Origin: Paenibacillus endoradicis
Lineage (GTDB): Bacteria; Bacillota; Bacilli; Paenibacillales; Paenibacillaceae
Reading direction: 5' to 3'
Assembly (NCBI RefSeq): GCF_024721975.1
Contig: NZ_JANQBB010000006.1
Span: forward strand, 124,001-188,000
Length of the DNA stretch: 64,000 bases
Shown here one piece after another: positions 44,507 through 54,554 of the stretch. The notes below the pieces were generated by a model. The model made no database searches, was not told the DNA's origin, and saw only the letters and a program-made list of their open reading frames with translations. A program made the position numbers and the translations under genes. Numbering within the stretch: position 1 is the stretch's first letter; each line of letters starts with the position of its first letter.

Positions 44507-45430
44507 TCATTCTTCCTTGCGATATATCCATGAGCGAATAACAAAATCCACCATTAAGCCGAACAGCGCAACTATTATTAAATTATGGAGTAAACTTGTA
44601 AATAAAAACCAGTTATCATTACCAATAGTGTTTACTAACCAAGCACCACTGAAGATCTGAGCAATGACTAGAACGACAATTGCACCTGAAGATTTCGTCA
44701 ACGAGCTGTTGCCCGTATTGCGCTTCATATAGAAATATAATGCAATTAATACAATCCCTAAAATAGCGGCAGCTACTCTGTGAATAAATGCAATACCAGT
44801 TGCACCACTTAATTCAGGTATTACTTCACCATTACACAGTGGCCAACCAAGGCAGCCCCCGGATGACTCAGTATGACGAATGAAAGCACCTAGATATACA
44901 ACAACATAGGTATAGATTGAAATAGCTAAAGCCCAAGGCATGAGCGATCGAGGATACCTGTGTTTTTCTACAATGCCTTTCTTTTCACGGTAACACCATA
45001 TAACGAGTAATAACGTTGCAGCGAAAGCAATTAATGATATACCAAAATGTATCGCCATTACAGCATCAGATTGATACCATTTCACTGCGGCTGCACCCAT
45101 CAATGCTTGAATAATAGTAAATAATAGTGCATACCAAGCATATTGCATTGGCTCTTTATAAGCATTACCTTTTGCCTTGTACTTACGATAAATGGATATA
45201 AATACACCAGCTACTAATATGCCTTCCAATCCACTTATTATTCTGTGGGAAAATTCAATTGCCGTTTCAACTGTATAAGAAGGTATTAATTTACCATTAC
45301 ACAGTGGCCAATCATCGCCACAGCCACGACCAGAATCTGTATTAGTTACTAATGCACCAGCTAGTAGTACAAGTAGCATACCTATGCAAGATGCTATTGC
45401 AAAAAATCTAAATCCTTTTGAAACCATCAT
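44507..45430 (-). CDS. ctaA: Heme A synthase
   Basis: A COX15/CtaA-type membrane enzyme of about 307 residues with eight transmembrane helices that oxidises the heme O methyl group to make heme A for cytochrome aa3 oxidase. Heme-ligand histidines are in EFSHRIISG, MAIHFG, FIHRVAAA and SLLHN. The two extracellular cysteine pairs typical of Bacillus CtaA are seen in GRGCGDDWPLC and GGCLGWPLC. ATG 45430 is preferred because AGGTG lies five bases upstream; an earlier ATG lacks a ribosome binding site. Heme O is made by CtaB, encoded about 11 kb away in this window. Confidence 0.92.
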   Translation of the reverse strand: MMVSKGFRFFAIASCIGMLLVLLAGALVTNTDSGRGCGDDWPLCNGKLIPSYTVETAIEFSHRIISGLEGILVAGVFISIYRKYKAKGNAYKEPMQYAWYALLFTIIQALMGAAAVKWYQSDAVMAIHFGISLIAFAATLLLVIWCYREKKGIVEKHRYPRSLMPWALAISIYTYVVVYLGAFIRHTESSGGCLGWPLCNGEVIPELSGATGIAFIHRVAAAILGIVLIALYFYMKRNTGNSSLTKSSGAIVVLVIAQIFSGAWLVNTIGNDNWFLFTSLLHNLIIVALFGLMVDFVIRSWIYRKEE

Positions 45431-45521
45431 GTATTCACCTAATTCCAAATATTATGTTTCATTAATTATAGCTATACAATTAGGTAAAAGCCATGTTCAA
45501 AATGTGAAACTTACGCCATAA

Positions 45522-45860
45522 CTAGATCGCTTCAGCTACAGCAAGCGCACGGTTCACAAACTGTTCAATTTCCTCACGTGTTTTACGTAATTTGTTGACA
45601 AAACGAACAAGTTCTTGACCATTTTTGAATGCAATAAAGCTTGGAATTCCAAGAATGTTTAATTCAGAGCAAAGATCAGGTAATTCATCACGATCAATTT
45701 CAAGAAAATCAACTTTACCTTGATATTGTTCCTCTAACTCAGGCATAAATGGATTAATATAATGACAATCTCCACACCAAGTGGTTTTGAACACGATAAT
45801 CGTTAATTGCTCTTGAGCGATTTGCTCACGGTATTGTGCGTCGGTTGAAATTTTATTCAT
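45522..45860 (-). CDS. Thioredoxin-family protein
   Basis: A cytoplasmic thioredoxin-like protein of about 112 residues. The redox motif is TTWCGDCHYI (CGDC instead of CGPC) and the cis-proline region is LGIPSFIAF. It is likely a disulfide reductase or a YtpP-like protein rather than the main thioredoxin. ATG 45860 is chosen because GGAGGAG lies eight bases upstream; the earlier in-frame start has none. It is a single gene between heme A synthase and a flippase, all on the minus strand with sizeable gaps. Confidence 0.87.
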   Translation of the reverse strand: MNKISTDAQYREQIAQEQLTIIVFKTTWCGDCHYINPFMPELEEQYQGKVDFLEIDRDELPDLCSELNILGIPSFIAFKNGQELVRFVNKLRKTREEIEQFVNRALAVAEAI

Positions 45861-45992
45861 TATGATTGCTCCTCCTTCACTGTTGAATATCATCTTTACT
45901 TATCAGGACTAATAAACAATTTCTCTTAATAAGCACTAAGACAACATTAATACTATTCTCAATTTATTAACGTATTATGATTGAACTACAAC

Positions 45993-47651
45993 TTATCCTG
46001 CTCTAAGAACACGCATAACCTTCTTCATTGGTCCACGTAATTTCCCAGGCAATGATTCGACATCTGCCGTCGTAACAACTTTTAATTTAAGTAATAATAC
46101 ACCATATAAAGCACATAATATTACACCAGAAATTATTACAGCAAGTAAATAAGATAATTTATCAGCAATATTAGTCGTTAATTCCAAAACTCCATACTGA
46201 GCTAGCCAAGCAGCTCCGGCAGAAATAACAACTGCAATCAAGTAAGGTATCCAACGCTTACCTAGTACTTGTAATTGAACATCTTTTCGGATTAAGTATA
46301 AATTAAGTAAAGTTACCGCTAAGAAGCATGCTGTTGAACCTATAATAAAACCAGCAACTCCAAAATACATGCCACATATGGTACTAATTATAACTTTGGC
46401 AGCCAATCCAATTAGTGTATTGACCATAGTCTGACGTTGCTTACCCATTCCGTACAAAATTGAGTTTGTTGTCATCATTGTAATTTGTAATATTGTACCT
46501 GCACATAGCATAGCTACAACTTCACTGCCACGAGGACTAGAGAATAATAACCCTGTAACCGAATATGCTGCAACTGTTAGAAACAAAGCAATTGGAACAC
46601 CTGTTATGCATACAATTTTTAATACCGCAGATGTTTGTTTATTTACCTCTTGCTGGTCTTTACGTGCAAAAGCAGCAGATATAATCGGAATTATCGAAGA
46701 TCCTAGTGCAATAGCCAAAATCGGCGGAATCCCTGCTAACGATTGAGCTTTTGTACCAAGATCGGCATACACTTCCGTTGCTTGAACAATGGTGTAGACC
46801 TTTTCTGTTATTCGAACGAAGAATGTAGTATCAAAGAAATATACTAAATTTATCGTCATTGAAGTTACAAGTGCCGGTATAGACATTTTAAGTATTTCGC
46901 CATAAATTGATCTAAATTTCAGCTTAGGACCATTTTCGATTGTAAATGGTTGATTGGGCATAAATGCCGCTCTAGCTTCAGCATTGATATTCCCCTCGTA
47001 CTTCTTATCTTGAATCTTAAGTTTACGAGCATAATGTAACATGACAGCGAAGGCACCAATACTCCCAAATACGCTACCGAACGTAATCGCAGCAGCAGCC
47101 CAATCATCACTATATCCAAGGCTTAAGAAAATATAGCCAAGTAATAGACCTAATATAACGCGTGCAAACTGCTCAATAATTTGCGATATACCACCTGCCG
47201 CCATCATCTGACGACCTTGGAAATAACCTCGCATCATAGCGATCACTGGGAATAAAATCAAAGCAGGAGCTATTGCTCGTACAGCAAGAACAATCGAATC
47301 CTTCTTTGCAAGTGAGGCATACATGGGTGCTAATATGTACATAAATACAGCTAATAACACACCTGTAACTGCACCGAATACGAGCGCCGCTTTATAAATA
47401 CGCTTTGCTTCTTGATGTTTACCCTCAGCCATTCTTTGTGAGACCATCTTGCTGATTGCACTCGGAAACCCAGCAGTAGCAATAACAAGTAGTAATAAAT
47501 AGATTTGATTGGCCGCTATAAATGCGTATTGTCCATCCTCATTCAACATATACTCTAGTGGAATTCGTTGGAACATGCCTAACACACGAGCAACGAGTGC
47601 TGCTAATGCAAGTATAAGTGTTCCTTTAAGAAGTGAATCTTTTTTCAACAT
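45993..47651 (-). CDS. MurJ/SpoVB-family polysaccharide flippase (YtgP-like)
   Basis: A 552-residue integral membrane protein with about 14 helices of the MOP/MVF superfamily. Early motifs (FQRIPLEYML, FPSAISKMVSQRMAEGKHQE) and the long charged loop near residues 210-240 match the SpoVB/YtgP group rather than canonical MurJ. Such proteins flip lipid-linked peptidoglycan or polysaccharide precursors across the membrane; SpoVB acts in spore cortex synthesis. Which role applies cannot be told. The ribosome binding site before ATG 47651 is weak. It lies 35 bases after the ThuA-like gene, and co-transcription is likely. Confidence 0.85.
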   Translation of the reverse strand: MLKKDSLLKGTLILALAALVARVLGMFQRIPLEYMLNEDGQYAFIAANQIYLLLLVIATAGFPSAISKMVSQRMAEGKHQEAKRIYKAALVFGAVTGVLLAVFMYILAPMYASLAKKDSIVLAVRAIAPALILFPVIAMMRGYFQGRQMMAAGGISQIIEQFARVILGLLLGYIFLSLGYSDDWAAAAITFGSVFGSIGAFAVMLHYARKLKIQDKKYEGNINAEARAAFMPNQPFTIENGPKLKFRSIYGEILKMSIPALVTSMTINLVYFFDTTFFVRITEKVYTIVQATEVYADLGTKAQSLAGIPPILAIALGSSIIPIISAAFARKDQQEVNKQTSAVLKIVCITGVPIALFLTVAAYSVTGLLFSSPRGSEVVAMLCAGTILQITMMTTNSILYGMGKQRQTMVNTLIGLAAKVIISTICGMYFGVAGFIIGSTACFLAVTLLNLYLIRKDVQLQVLGKRWIPYLIAVVISAGAAWLAQYGVLELTTNIADKLSYLLAVIISGVILCALYGVLLLKLKVVTTADVESLPGKLRGPMKKVMRVLRAG

Positions 47652-47685
47652 AATATATCTAAGTCCATTCCATCTAATTTGTGTA

Positions 47686-48399
47686 CTATAGAATCTCTAA
47701 TGGTGCGTGATTTCCTCTTACTGGTGTAGCTGTTATCGTTGGCTTAGCCCAATGAATACCGTTGTCGATAACTTTTAGAATATGTTCATTATAGTAAGTT
47801 GGGAATGTTTCATGACCAGGTCTGAAGTAGAAAATCTTACCTTGTCCACGGTAGAACGTACAACCACTACGGAATACTTCGCCACCTTGGAACCAACTTA
47901 GGAAGATTAATTCATCAGGAGCAGGAATATCGAAATGCTCACCATACATTTCCTCATGTTCTAGGTTGATATACTCTGGTATACCTGATGCAATTGGATG
48001 TCCTGGATTAACTACCCAAATACGTTCCTTCTCGTTCGCTTCACGCCATTTCAGGTCACAACCTGTCCCCATTAACTTTTTGAAAATTTTAGAGAAGTGA
48101 GCAGAATGAAGTACGATAAGTCCCATACCTTCCATGACACGTGCATGAACTCGATCAACGATATGATCTGCTACTTGATCATGCCCCATATGTCCCCACC
48201 ATACTAAAACATCTGTTTGCTGTAATACTTCTTCAGTTAAACCATGCTCAGCTTCTTCTAGCGTCGCTGTACGAATATTCAACTTATCCGATGCTAATCC
48301 CTTTTGCAGTGCTATATGTATCCCTTCAGGGTATACTCTAGTAACTTCCTCATGCAGCTTTTCATGTAAAAACTCATTCCAAATTGTAACATTAATCAT
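47686..48399 (-). CDS. ThuA-domain protein
   Basis: A protein of about 237 residues with the ThuA/trehalose-utilisation fold, a glutamine amidotransferase-like domain: [24 protein letters not shown] and [16 protein letters not shown] are the hallmark blocks. Members take part in sugar catabolism or unknown hydrolase chemistry, often beside Gfo/Idh/MocA oxidoreductases; one such gene is at the right edge of this window but not adjacent. ATG 48399 is supported by AGGAGG seven bases upstream. Confidence 0.85.
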   Translation of the reverse strand: MINVTIWNEFLHEKLHEEVTRVYPEGIHIALQKGLASDKLNIRTATLEEAEHGLTEEVLQQTDVLVWWGHMGHDQVADHIVDRVHARVMEGMGLIVLHSAHFSKIFKKLMGTGCDLKWREANEKERIWVVNPGHPIASGIPEYINLEHEEMYGEHFDIPAPDELIFLSWFQGGEVFRSGCTFYRGQGKIFYFRPGHETFPTYYNEHILKVIDNGIHWAKPTITATPVRGNHAPLEIL

Positions 48400-48496
48400 T
48401 AGACAGCCTCCTGAAATTTTCATATTTACTAGAATAACTTCTCAAAGCAGGAAAAATCACTTTGGAAGTATGAGGTAATGGTACAAAGATCTACTT

Positions 48497-48976
48497 TTAC
48501 CACACCCAAATAATATATAGGATAATCATAATGAGTTGAAGTATGATTTTCACTACGATGCTACTAAATAACCCCACTAATGAGCCCCAACCAATAAGTA
48601 ATGACTGCTTAAATTTCGTTCCAATTATTAATTCGCCTAATACAGCACCTACAAATGGACCTACAATTAATCCGAAAGCTGGAAATACAAACGGACCAAT
48701 AATAATACCTATCGTCGATCCGATTATAGAAGCTTTGGATCCTCCAAACTTTTTCACACCCATCGCACCGACAGCATAATCAGCTATAAGTAATGCTAGC
48801 AGAATTATCGATTGAATACACCAGAACCAAAATCCAAACTTCTCAAAACTAATTAAAAAACCATGCACAAAAAATGCAGCATAGATTGCAAATACACCTG
48901 GTAGTACAGGATATACTGTGCCTATCATACCAACGATAAAGAGCAGAATAACCAATACTATACCTAAAATTTCCAT
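48497..48976 (-). CDS. DUF456-family membrane protein
   Basis: A protein of about 159 residues with four or five transmembrane segments and glycine-rich turns (GTVYPVLPGVFAIYAAF, IGSTIGIIIGPFVFPAFGLI, GPFVGAVLGELI) characteristic of the DUF456 family. The function is unknown. ATG 48976 is taken because AGGTGG precedes it closely; a GTG four codons earlier lacks a ribosome binding site. It is monocistronic between the ThuA and HAD genes on the minus strand. Confidence 0.82.
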   Translation of the reverse strand: MEILGIVLVILLFIVGMIGTVYPVLPGVFAIYAAFFVHGFLISFEKFGFWFWCIQSIILLALLIADYAVGAMGVKKFGGSKASIIGSTIGIIIGPFVFPAFGLIVGPFVGAVLGELIIGTKFKQSLLIGWGSLVGLFSSIVVKIILQLIMIILYIIWVW

Positions 48977-49016
48977 ATTCCACCTCACTTTACAACATCA
49001 TGTTTGTTGAATGCAA

Positions 49017-49769
49017 CTATATATTGAAAATAAATTTTCTAATAACTTCTGCTACACCATGGTCATTATTAGAAGCTGTAATATAATCTGCAGCTTGCTT
49101 TACTTCCTCTTGTGCATTTCCCATAGCAACACCCAAACCACATTGTTGAATAGCTTTAATATCATTCAAACTATCACCCACTGCAATTACCTGTTCCATC
49201 GTAATTCCCATATGATCGCAAAGTTTCACAAGAGCTGTGGCTTTGGAAGTATCGAATGGATTAATCTCAATGTTATATGGTGATGAATTCGATAACTCAA
49301 GCTCACCCCATTGTTCTACTTCATGTCGTATGGCAGTAATCATCGCAATATCTTCAACGTAATATCCAAATTTCAACCATTCATGTTGATCATATTGATC
49401 AACAATATGATGCCAGTTTTCTTTGTTATATATTTCATCTGTAGTATATGCCCAAAACCATGCTTCAGAGTACCGTTGAGTAATGTCGTATAGTTTAACA
49501 ATCCACCGATGGTCTAATAATGTACGCTCTAACAACTGATAAGGTTTCTCCCATATTTCACTTCCGTTTACCGTAATGAGAGGTGAATCTAAATGCAGCT
49601 GTTCAGCATAATCAATCGCTTTTTTGAAGCCTCGACCAGTAGAGAACATAACCGTAACTCCTGCTTCTCGTGCTTTATTCATCCAATGAACATTTTCTTC
49701 ACTAATTACACTATGATCATTCAGTACTGTGCCATCCATATCTAAAGCAATTAGCTTATATTGGCTCAT
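49017..49769 (-). CDS. Cof-type HAD-superfamily hydrolase
   Basis: A 250-residue phosphatase. The nucleophile motif is IALDMDGTVL (the two aspartates of DxD), motif II is MFSTGRGFKK, and motif III/IV is VIAVGDSLNDIKAI. The C2-type cap between motifs II and III identifies the Cof/YkrA group, which dephosphorylates sugar phosphates and flavin precursors. AGGAGG lies eight bases before ATG 49769. Its upstream spacer holds a terminator and a small ORF. The substrate is unknown. Confidence 0.9.
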   Translation of the reverse strand: MSQYKLIALDMDGTVLNDHSVISEENVHWMNKAREAGVTVMFSTGRGFKKAIDYAEQLHLDSPLITVNGSEIWEKPYQLLERTLLDHRWIVKLYDITQRYSEAWFWAYTTDEIYNKENWHHIVDQYDQHEWLKFGYYVEDIAMITAIRHEVEQWGELELSNSSPYNIEINPFDTSKATALVKLCDHMGITMEQVIAVGDSLNDIKAIQQCGLGVAMGNAQEEVKQAADYITASNNDHGVAEVIRKFIFNI

Positions 49770-49871
49770 TTTCAGTCCTCCTAGAACTTTATATCTATTT
49801 GAAGTAAGTCATGTTAATAAATACTACTTATATCGTATTATATCGCAACTTAATATTACCATACTTGAGAC

Positions 49872-49906
49872 AAAAAAAGCTCCTTCTCAAGTTTGAGAAG
49901 AAGCTA
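49872..49906 (-). terminator. Terminator of the small 32-codon ORF
   Basis: A 12-bp stem (49879-49890 with 49895-49906, one GU pair) is followed on the minus strand by seven T residues. It lies 20 bases after the small ORF. Confidence 0.82.
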
Positions 49907-49926
49907 GACTACAATTACGTTATCCA

Positions 49927-50025
49927 TTATAAATGACCACCAAAGCTAAATAGAAATATGCAGCCGACTAACTTCATCATTAACTCAAATCTGCGGACAG
50001 CTGAATTACGAGGTATACTCTTCAT
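49927..50025 (-). CDS. Small 32-residue protein, own transcription unit
   Basis: ATG 50025 opens a 32-codon frame: MKSIPRNSAVRRFELMMKLV, then GCIFLFSFGGHL. Support for translation is strong: GGGAGGGG lies five bases upstream, a TACAAT -10-like element about 30 bases further up, and a terminator directly after the stop. The peptide has a basic N-terminal half and a hydrophobic C-terminal half, so it may associate with the membrane. I do not recognise the family. It lies between the PBP and HAD genes. The rest of this 432-base spacer has only the two terminators. Confidence 0.55.
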   Translation of the reverse strand: MKSIPRNSAVRRFELMMKLVGCIFLFSFGGHL

Positions 50026-50125
50026 CAATACCCCTCCCTTTCCTTTAATACTCTATTGTATGCAGCTTTTATAAAGTTGGTTAAAGGAAACATTTTTGTG
50101 CGAGAGAAATTATTAGATAAGCATA

Positions 50126-50178
50126 AAAAAGGTGCAAATGAAGACATCGTCATATAACTAGTCTACACTTACACCTTC
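50126..50178 (-). terminator. Terminator of the penicillin-binding protein gene
   Basis: AAGGTG-AAGTG-AGAC pairs with GTCT-CATTT-GCACCTT across a ten-odd base loop; TTTTTT follows on the minus strand. It lies about 25 bases after the stop. Confidence 0.75.
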
Positions 50179-50201
50179 TCAATTATTAAAATATATATTG
50201 C

Positions 50202-52307
50202 TTACTCAGCTGTATTATTAGTTGGTGTATCTTCATCGGTAGTATTACCATCTACAGATTCCGTACTTTCTCTAGGCTTTCCGAACAATTCTTCATATAA
50301 CACATCATTAGGCTTATCTTCAAGACCATAAACTGCATCATACGCATCAAAGATTTGACGAGCAATTGGGGCAGCACCCCAACTACCAAAACCACCTTCT
50401 GGAACAACAACAGCTACGGCTAGCTTAGGATTTTCAGCAGGAGCATATGCGATAAATACCGCGTTTTCTACACGTTTACCCGCTACATCTTGCTCAGACG
50501 TACCCGTTTTCCTATTAAATGAATGTTGGAATCCTGTAAACCCTTGAACACCAACAGCCCCCATGCCTTTCTCGATTAGTTGCCAATAAGCATCTGGCAT
50601 ATCAACTTCATTCAATATTTCCGGCTTATAACTTTGTAGTAGTTCACCGTCTGCTGATCGAATTTCGTTCACGAATTGCGGCTTCAAGCGTACGCCTCGA
50701 TTAGCTAGTGTAGCTGCATACTGAGCCAACTGTAAAGTAGTGTAACGACCTTGTTGACCAAACGAAGCTTGCACTAACGCTGATTGCGTACTACCGCGCT
50801 CTGCTTCACTATAATAATCGATAACTCCAGCACTTTCATTAAACAGTCCACTACCCGTTGTCACTCCAAGTCCAAACTGTTTCATGTAAGAATCCCATAT
50901 ATCTAGACTCGATACACCATTAACTGAACCACGCATATATAGTCTATTGCCAATCCAGTCTGCCATAAATGTGTTAGAAGATTTTTCAATAGCTCTTGCA
51001 CCATCAGTAAGTCCATAAGCATGTTTACCTGAGTTACTAATATATGTTTCATAACCTTTACGACCATAAGAAAATCTACCAGTATCATTGTATTTCTGAT
51101 TAGTTGTAAACAATCCTTCATTCAAACCAATTAATACAGATAGCGGTTTAATTGTAGATCCAAGTGGTACAATGGAAGAAGGATGTTTACTCCGCTCTTC
51201 ATCTGTATATGGACCATATACTGTTCGGATCGTTCCGTTATTCAGTACGTAACCATAGTTTTTCAAATTTTCTGGAGTTATTCTTCCACCTGACCAAATA
51301 ACATTAGGATCATAATCCGGCATACTTGCCATTGATATAACTTTTCCAGTCTCTACTTCCATCGCTACGGCAAAGCCTGTTACTGCATAAGGTGCCTTTT
51401 CATAGGAGTAGGGTGAAGTACGAATCTTCTCTAGATGATTCATTATCGATTGCTCCGTATGAAGCTGAACTTCTTTATCAATAGTAAGATAAAGATCCGC
51501 ACCCTTCTCAGGGTTCGTTATAGTTATATCACCTGTTATTGTTCCTTGATTATTAACTGGATAAGTTTTTACACCATTCGTTCCGCGAAGAACATCCTGA
51601 TACATATATTCAATGCCATCAAGTCCAACTTCTTCTTCTTCAAGATATTTATAGAAAGGATCTGTTATGGCTAGCTTTTCCTTATAGAATTCATAATCCG
51701 TTCTAACACCACTATATTTTTTCAAATAACCGACAAGTTGCACTGCTATCGTACTCTCATCATAATTGCGCACACTTTCTTCAAGAAGAGAAACACCGAC
51801 AAACTCAGATTGATTCTCCATAATGTAAGCTAACTCTTCATTCGTTAAATCTGTTTTAATTCTACGAGGTGTAGACATAATATTGCGACTAAATACAAGA
51901 TCCATTTGACGAATAATATCTTCCTTCGTCATCATTTTTTCGGAGCTACCAAATTCTTCGAACACTTCTGCTAGCTTTTCTGCCATTTCTTCTGCTTGTT
52001 CATTACTAGATTTACCGCCTCTAACGGATGACTGAATGTTGTAATAGAGTGATTGTGTAGAAGTAGAGTAGGCTATCGGATAACCATTAGCGTCATAAAT
52101 ATTGCCTCGGATTGGAGCTATTGGAATTTTACGTTCCCACTTTTTATTAACTGCACTAGTAAAAGTAGGTCCTTCTACGAATTGTAATACAGCTAATCGC
52201 ACAATAAGTACGCTAAATACAACAAATACAATAAAGAAAAACACATTAAGCCTGAATGAAAACTGTTTTCTCCGCAGTATTTCTTGTTGTTTTGGATCAT
52301 CTTGCAC
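50202..52307 (-). CDS. Class B penicillin-binding protein (PBP2/PbpA type)
   Basis: A 701-residue peptidoglycan DD-transpeptidase: one N-terminal membrane anchor (FRLNVFFFIVFVVFSVLIV), a PBP dimerisation domain and a transpeptidase domain with GSTIKPLS (active-site serine), KSSNTF (SxN) and RKTGTSE (KTG). It cross-links the cell wall, probably during elongation with SEDS partners encoded elsewhere. The start is GTG 52307 with AAAGGGTG six bases upstream. The C-terminal tail after the KTG domain is Asp/Thr-rich and disordered. It is downstream of the 166-residue membrane protein gene with a 37-base gap, so the two may be co-transcribed. Confidence 0.93.
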   Translation of the reverse strand: MQDDPKQQEILRRKQFSFRLNVFFFIVFVVFSVLIVRLAVLQFVEGPTFTSAVNKKWERKIPIAPIRGNIYDANGYPIAYSTSTQSLYYNIQSSVRGGKSSNEQAEEMAEKLAEVFEEFGSSEKMMTKEDIIRQMDLVFSRNIMSTPRRIKTDLTNEELAYIMENQSEFVGVSLLEESVRNYDESTIAVQLVGYLKKYSGVRTDYEFYKEKLAITDPFYKYLEEEEVGLDGIEYMYQDVLRGTNGVKTYPVNNQGTITGDITITNPEKGADLYLTIDKEVQLHTEQSIMNHLEKIRTSPYSYEKAPYAVTGFAVAMEVETGKVISMASMPDYDPNVIWSGGRITPENLKNYGYVLNNGTIRTVYGPYTDEERSKHPSSIVPLGSTIKPLSVLIGLNEGLFTTNQKYNDTGRFSYGRKGYETYISNSGKHAYGLTDGARAIEKSSNTFMADWIGNRLYMRGSVNGVSSLDIWDSYMKQFGLGVTTGSGLFNESAGVIDYYSEAERGSTQSALVQASFGQQGRYTTLQLAQYAATLANRGVRLKPQFVNEIRSADGELLQSYKPEILNEVDMPDAYWQLIEKGMGAVGVQGFTGFQHSFNRKTGTSEQDVAGKRVENAVFIAYAPAENPKLAVAVVVPEGGFGSWGAAPIARQIFDAYDAVYGLEDKPNDVLYEELFGKPRESTESVDGNTTDEDTPTNNTAE

Positions 52308-52344
52308 TTACAACACCCTTTCTTCTACACATACCATATACTAT

Positions 52345-52845
52345 TTATTTCGTACTATTTGCCTCAGCTTGCTTAATAAAATCTTTTACGATTGCACTAC
52401 TTTTCACTTTGAAAGCTGGAGCACCTTTAACAGATATCGATACTTCATCACTACCAGGTTGACCCGTCAAAGTTATAGACGTAGTTTTCACTGTAAATGT
52501 TCCATCAGCATTAGATGTATATGTAGCACTAGTTACTTCTCCGACCATAGCATTGATAGCATCTTCCTTCGCACTATCAGCTACCTTTGAACCAATTTCT
52601 TTCAATTCCTCGATACCACTACTCACTAAGCTCGTGCTTAAGTTTTTTACATCATCAAGAGTATAACCGCTGTATACAATTACCCCTACAGCCACTACTA
52701 GAATTATAGCCCATTTCACCATCGTTTTCATCACGCGAATAATTAACATGATGACGATTAAAGCAATTAAAATGACATACCACTTTTCTTGTAAAAACGC
52801 TAACCACGTATCCGTATCATAATTTGAGAAATCCAAAAAACTCAT
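52345..52845 (-). CDS. Hypothetical membrane-anchored protein
   Basis: A 166-residue protein with two membrane helices (about 24-40 and 47-63) followed by an extracellular domain of about 100 residues rich in Thr, Ser and Val (TYTSNADGTFTVKTTSITLT region). I do not recognise it. AGGGGG lies seven bases before ATG 52845. It precedes the PBP2-like gene on the same strand by 37 bases, so a cell-envelope role is reasonable. Codon use looks like that of its neighbours. Confidence 0.6.
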   Translation of the reverse strand: MSFLDFSNYDTDTWLAFLQEKWYVILIALIVIMLIIRVMKTMVKWAIILVVAVGVIVYSGYTLDDVKNLSTSLVSSGIEELKEIGSKVADSAKEDAINAMVGEVTSATYTSNADGTFTVKTTSITLTGQPGSDEVSISVKGAPAFKVKSSAIVKDFIKQAEANSTK

Positions 52846-53209
52846 CCCTTTTCCCCCTAAATTTTATTGTTCCATTTGTTCATTGACATACTTAAGACAC
52901 TACTAAATAGTTGAAATGTTCTATCGAAAGCTTATGCTGTATTTTTCCTATAATGTATGTTCAAAACTACCTCTTAAGCAACATATTCAAAAAGTGGACT
53001 TTCGAAGATTTAGATGATGGAGCCTCACTTAGAATATTATATCCTACTATAACTACTAGAGTAAACTTAACCCAATAAATATAGACATAAGTTGTCCTGT
53101 TCTAGCGTACAAGTAGTTATAACCACACTTTAAGATATTTCTTCCGATACGAAGTCTCGTTTTTCGAATAAAACATCTAGTGGTAATACTATTTGTAGGA
53201 GGCTGCATA
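52846..53209. other. Spacer with a repeat fragment
   Basis: A 364-base spacer between divergent genes. It contains the TTCAAAAAGTGGACTTT motif at 52986-53002, matching the hairpin repeat arms near 43850 and 44040, and a GATGGAGCCTCAC segment. No supportable gene, promoter or terminator was found. Confidence 0.4.
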
Positions 53210-54388
53210 GTGAAAACCGCCATATGGCTCTACTTATTTTTATTTGTTGCTTTTTTTGACTTGCATGCACAATATCCGATATTGACGCCATTTGCTATCT
53301 CTCTTGGTGCTGCACCATCATTTATAGGACTAATAATGGGGATCTATTCTATTACTCATCTACCAGGTAATTTAATAGCAAGTGTATATGTTGATAAATT
53401 AGGAAGCCGATTATTCATCGTAGGTAGCTTACTACTAGCAGGTGGGATATTACTCGTACAATCTGTCGTTACTGATCCATGGCAACTACTTATTTTACGT
53501 TCTATTGCAGGCTTTGTATTAGCGTTTCTATCACCTGCTTGTCTATCATTATTAGCGAGACTTAGCTCAGATATAAGTCAACAAGGAAAATTAATGGCGG
53601 GTAATGGGCTTGTTCATACGTTAGCATCCGTTCTATCACCTGCCGCTGGTGCTATTCTAGTAGCAAAACTGGGGTTCACCAAAACATTTCTAGTACTTGG
53701 ATGGCTCCTTATAGTTACTGCTATATTAGCTTTCTTTTTCATTAAAGAAAAGAAATTTGCTAAAGCTGATATGACTACCCCCATTCCTACCCATCATGCC
53801 CCTGTAGGTATGAAAATATTGCCTGGTAGTGATACTTCAGTTAAAAAAATGCGTTGGAACATTTTCCTCATCCCAATTGGATTAAGTTGCTCACTAGGAA
53901 TACTAACATTTGAACTTCCACTAATGGCTGGGAATACGGGCTCTATTATGACTACTGGACTACTTTTTACCGTTTTAAGTATAGGTTCACTCATTACATT
54001 ATGTATGTTATTCGTAAATAAATATAACCCTGCGGTGAGAACGATACTAGGAACGTTAGCACTCTCTTTATTATATTTCGTTCTCGCAGCTGATTTACCT
54101 GTTCCTTTCATGTTACTTTTATTACTAATAGGTATGAGTAAAGGCGTTGTTTTCCCTGCTCTTTCCCATTGGCTAATTCAACTTAGTGACGGGAGCAAAT
54201 ATGGCAGGACATTCTCGATGTTATCCATTGCCACATCTATCGGATCATTTCTAGGACCTTTTCTCGCTGGACAAGTTCGAGATCTCATTTCACCATACTT
54301 TATAGCCTTCGTTGTGCTATTCATTGCACTTGCTTTCAACGCTATTCCACCAAAGGCTAAGCCCTCTTTATCATCTAATATTTCGTAG
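53210..54388 (+). CDS. Major facilitator superfamily transporter
   Basis: A permease of about 392 residues with 12 predicted membrane helices. The loop 2-3 motif is DKLGSRLFIVGS (the MFS signature GxLaDrxGrk), and the centre has a charged cytoplasmic loop near residues 180-220. It belongs to the drug:H+ antiporter/YfkF-like part of the family. The start is GTG 53210, supported by AGGAGG seven bases upstream; a longer frame from 53180 lacks this. It is monocistronic and followed by the hairpin element and a terminator. The substrate is unknown. Confidence 0.85.
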   Translation: MKTAIWLYLFLFVAFFDLHAQYPILTPFAISLGAAPSFIGLIMGIYSITHLPGNLIASVYVDKLGSRLFIVGSLLLAGGILLVQSVVTDPWQLLILRSIAGFVLAFLSPACLSLLARLSSDISQQGKLMAGNGLVHTLASVLSPAAGAILVAKLGFTKTFLVLGWLLIVTAILAFFFIKEKKFAKADMTTPIPTHHAPVGMKILPGSDTSVKKMRWNIFLIPIGLSCSLGILTFELPLMAGNTGSIMTTGLLFTVLSIGSLITLCMLFVNKYNPAVRTILGTLALSLLYFVLAADLPVPFMLLLLLIGMSKGVVFPALSHWLIQLSDGSKYGRTFSMLSIATSIGSFLGPFLAGQVRDLISPYFIAFVVLFIALAFNAIPPKAKPSLSSNIS

Positions 54389-54435
54389 ATCCGGGTGGGT
54401 GAATGGCGCTGCAATGATTCATTTCTGTTCCAATC

Positions 54436-54500
54436 GCCGTTGTCCTCGGATTTATGATTGTAACATAGAGGTATAAATCCGAAGACAAAAACGACCGCTA
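54436..54500. repeat. Long hairpin repeat element (copy 2, inverted)
   Basis: TTGTCCTCGGATTTAT (54440-54455) pairs with ATAAATCCGAAGACAA (54472-54487), one mismatch, loop of 16 bases. Flanks CCAATCGCC and AAACGACCGCTATA are the reverse complement of copy 1 at 5583-5660. The loop differs completely. Confidence 0.75.
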
Positions 54501-54554
54501 TAACTTTTCCACTAGTGATAAATCATCTCCGCTACTTCTTGGGAGAAAATAAAT

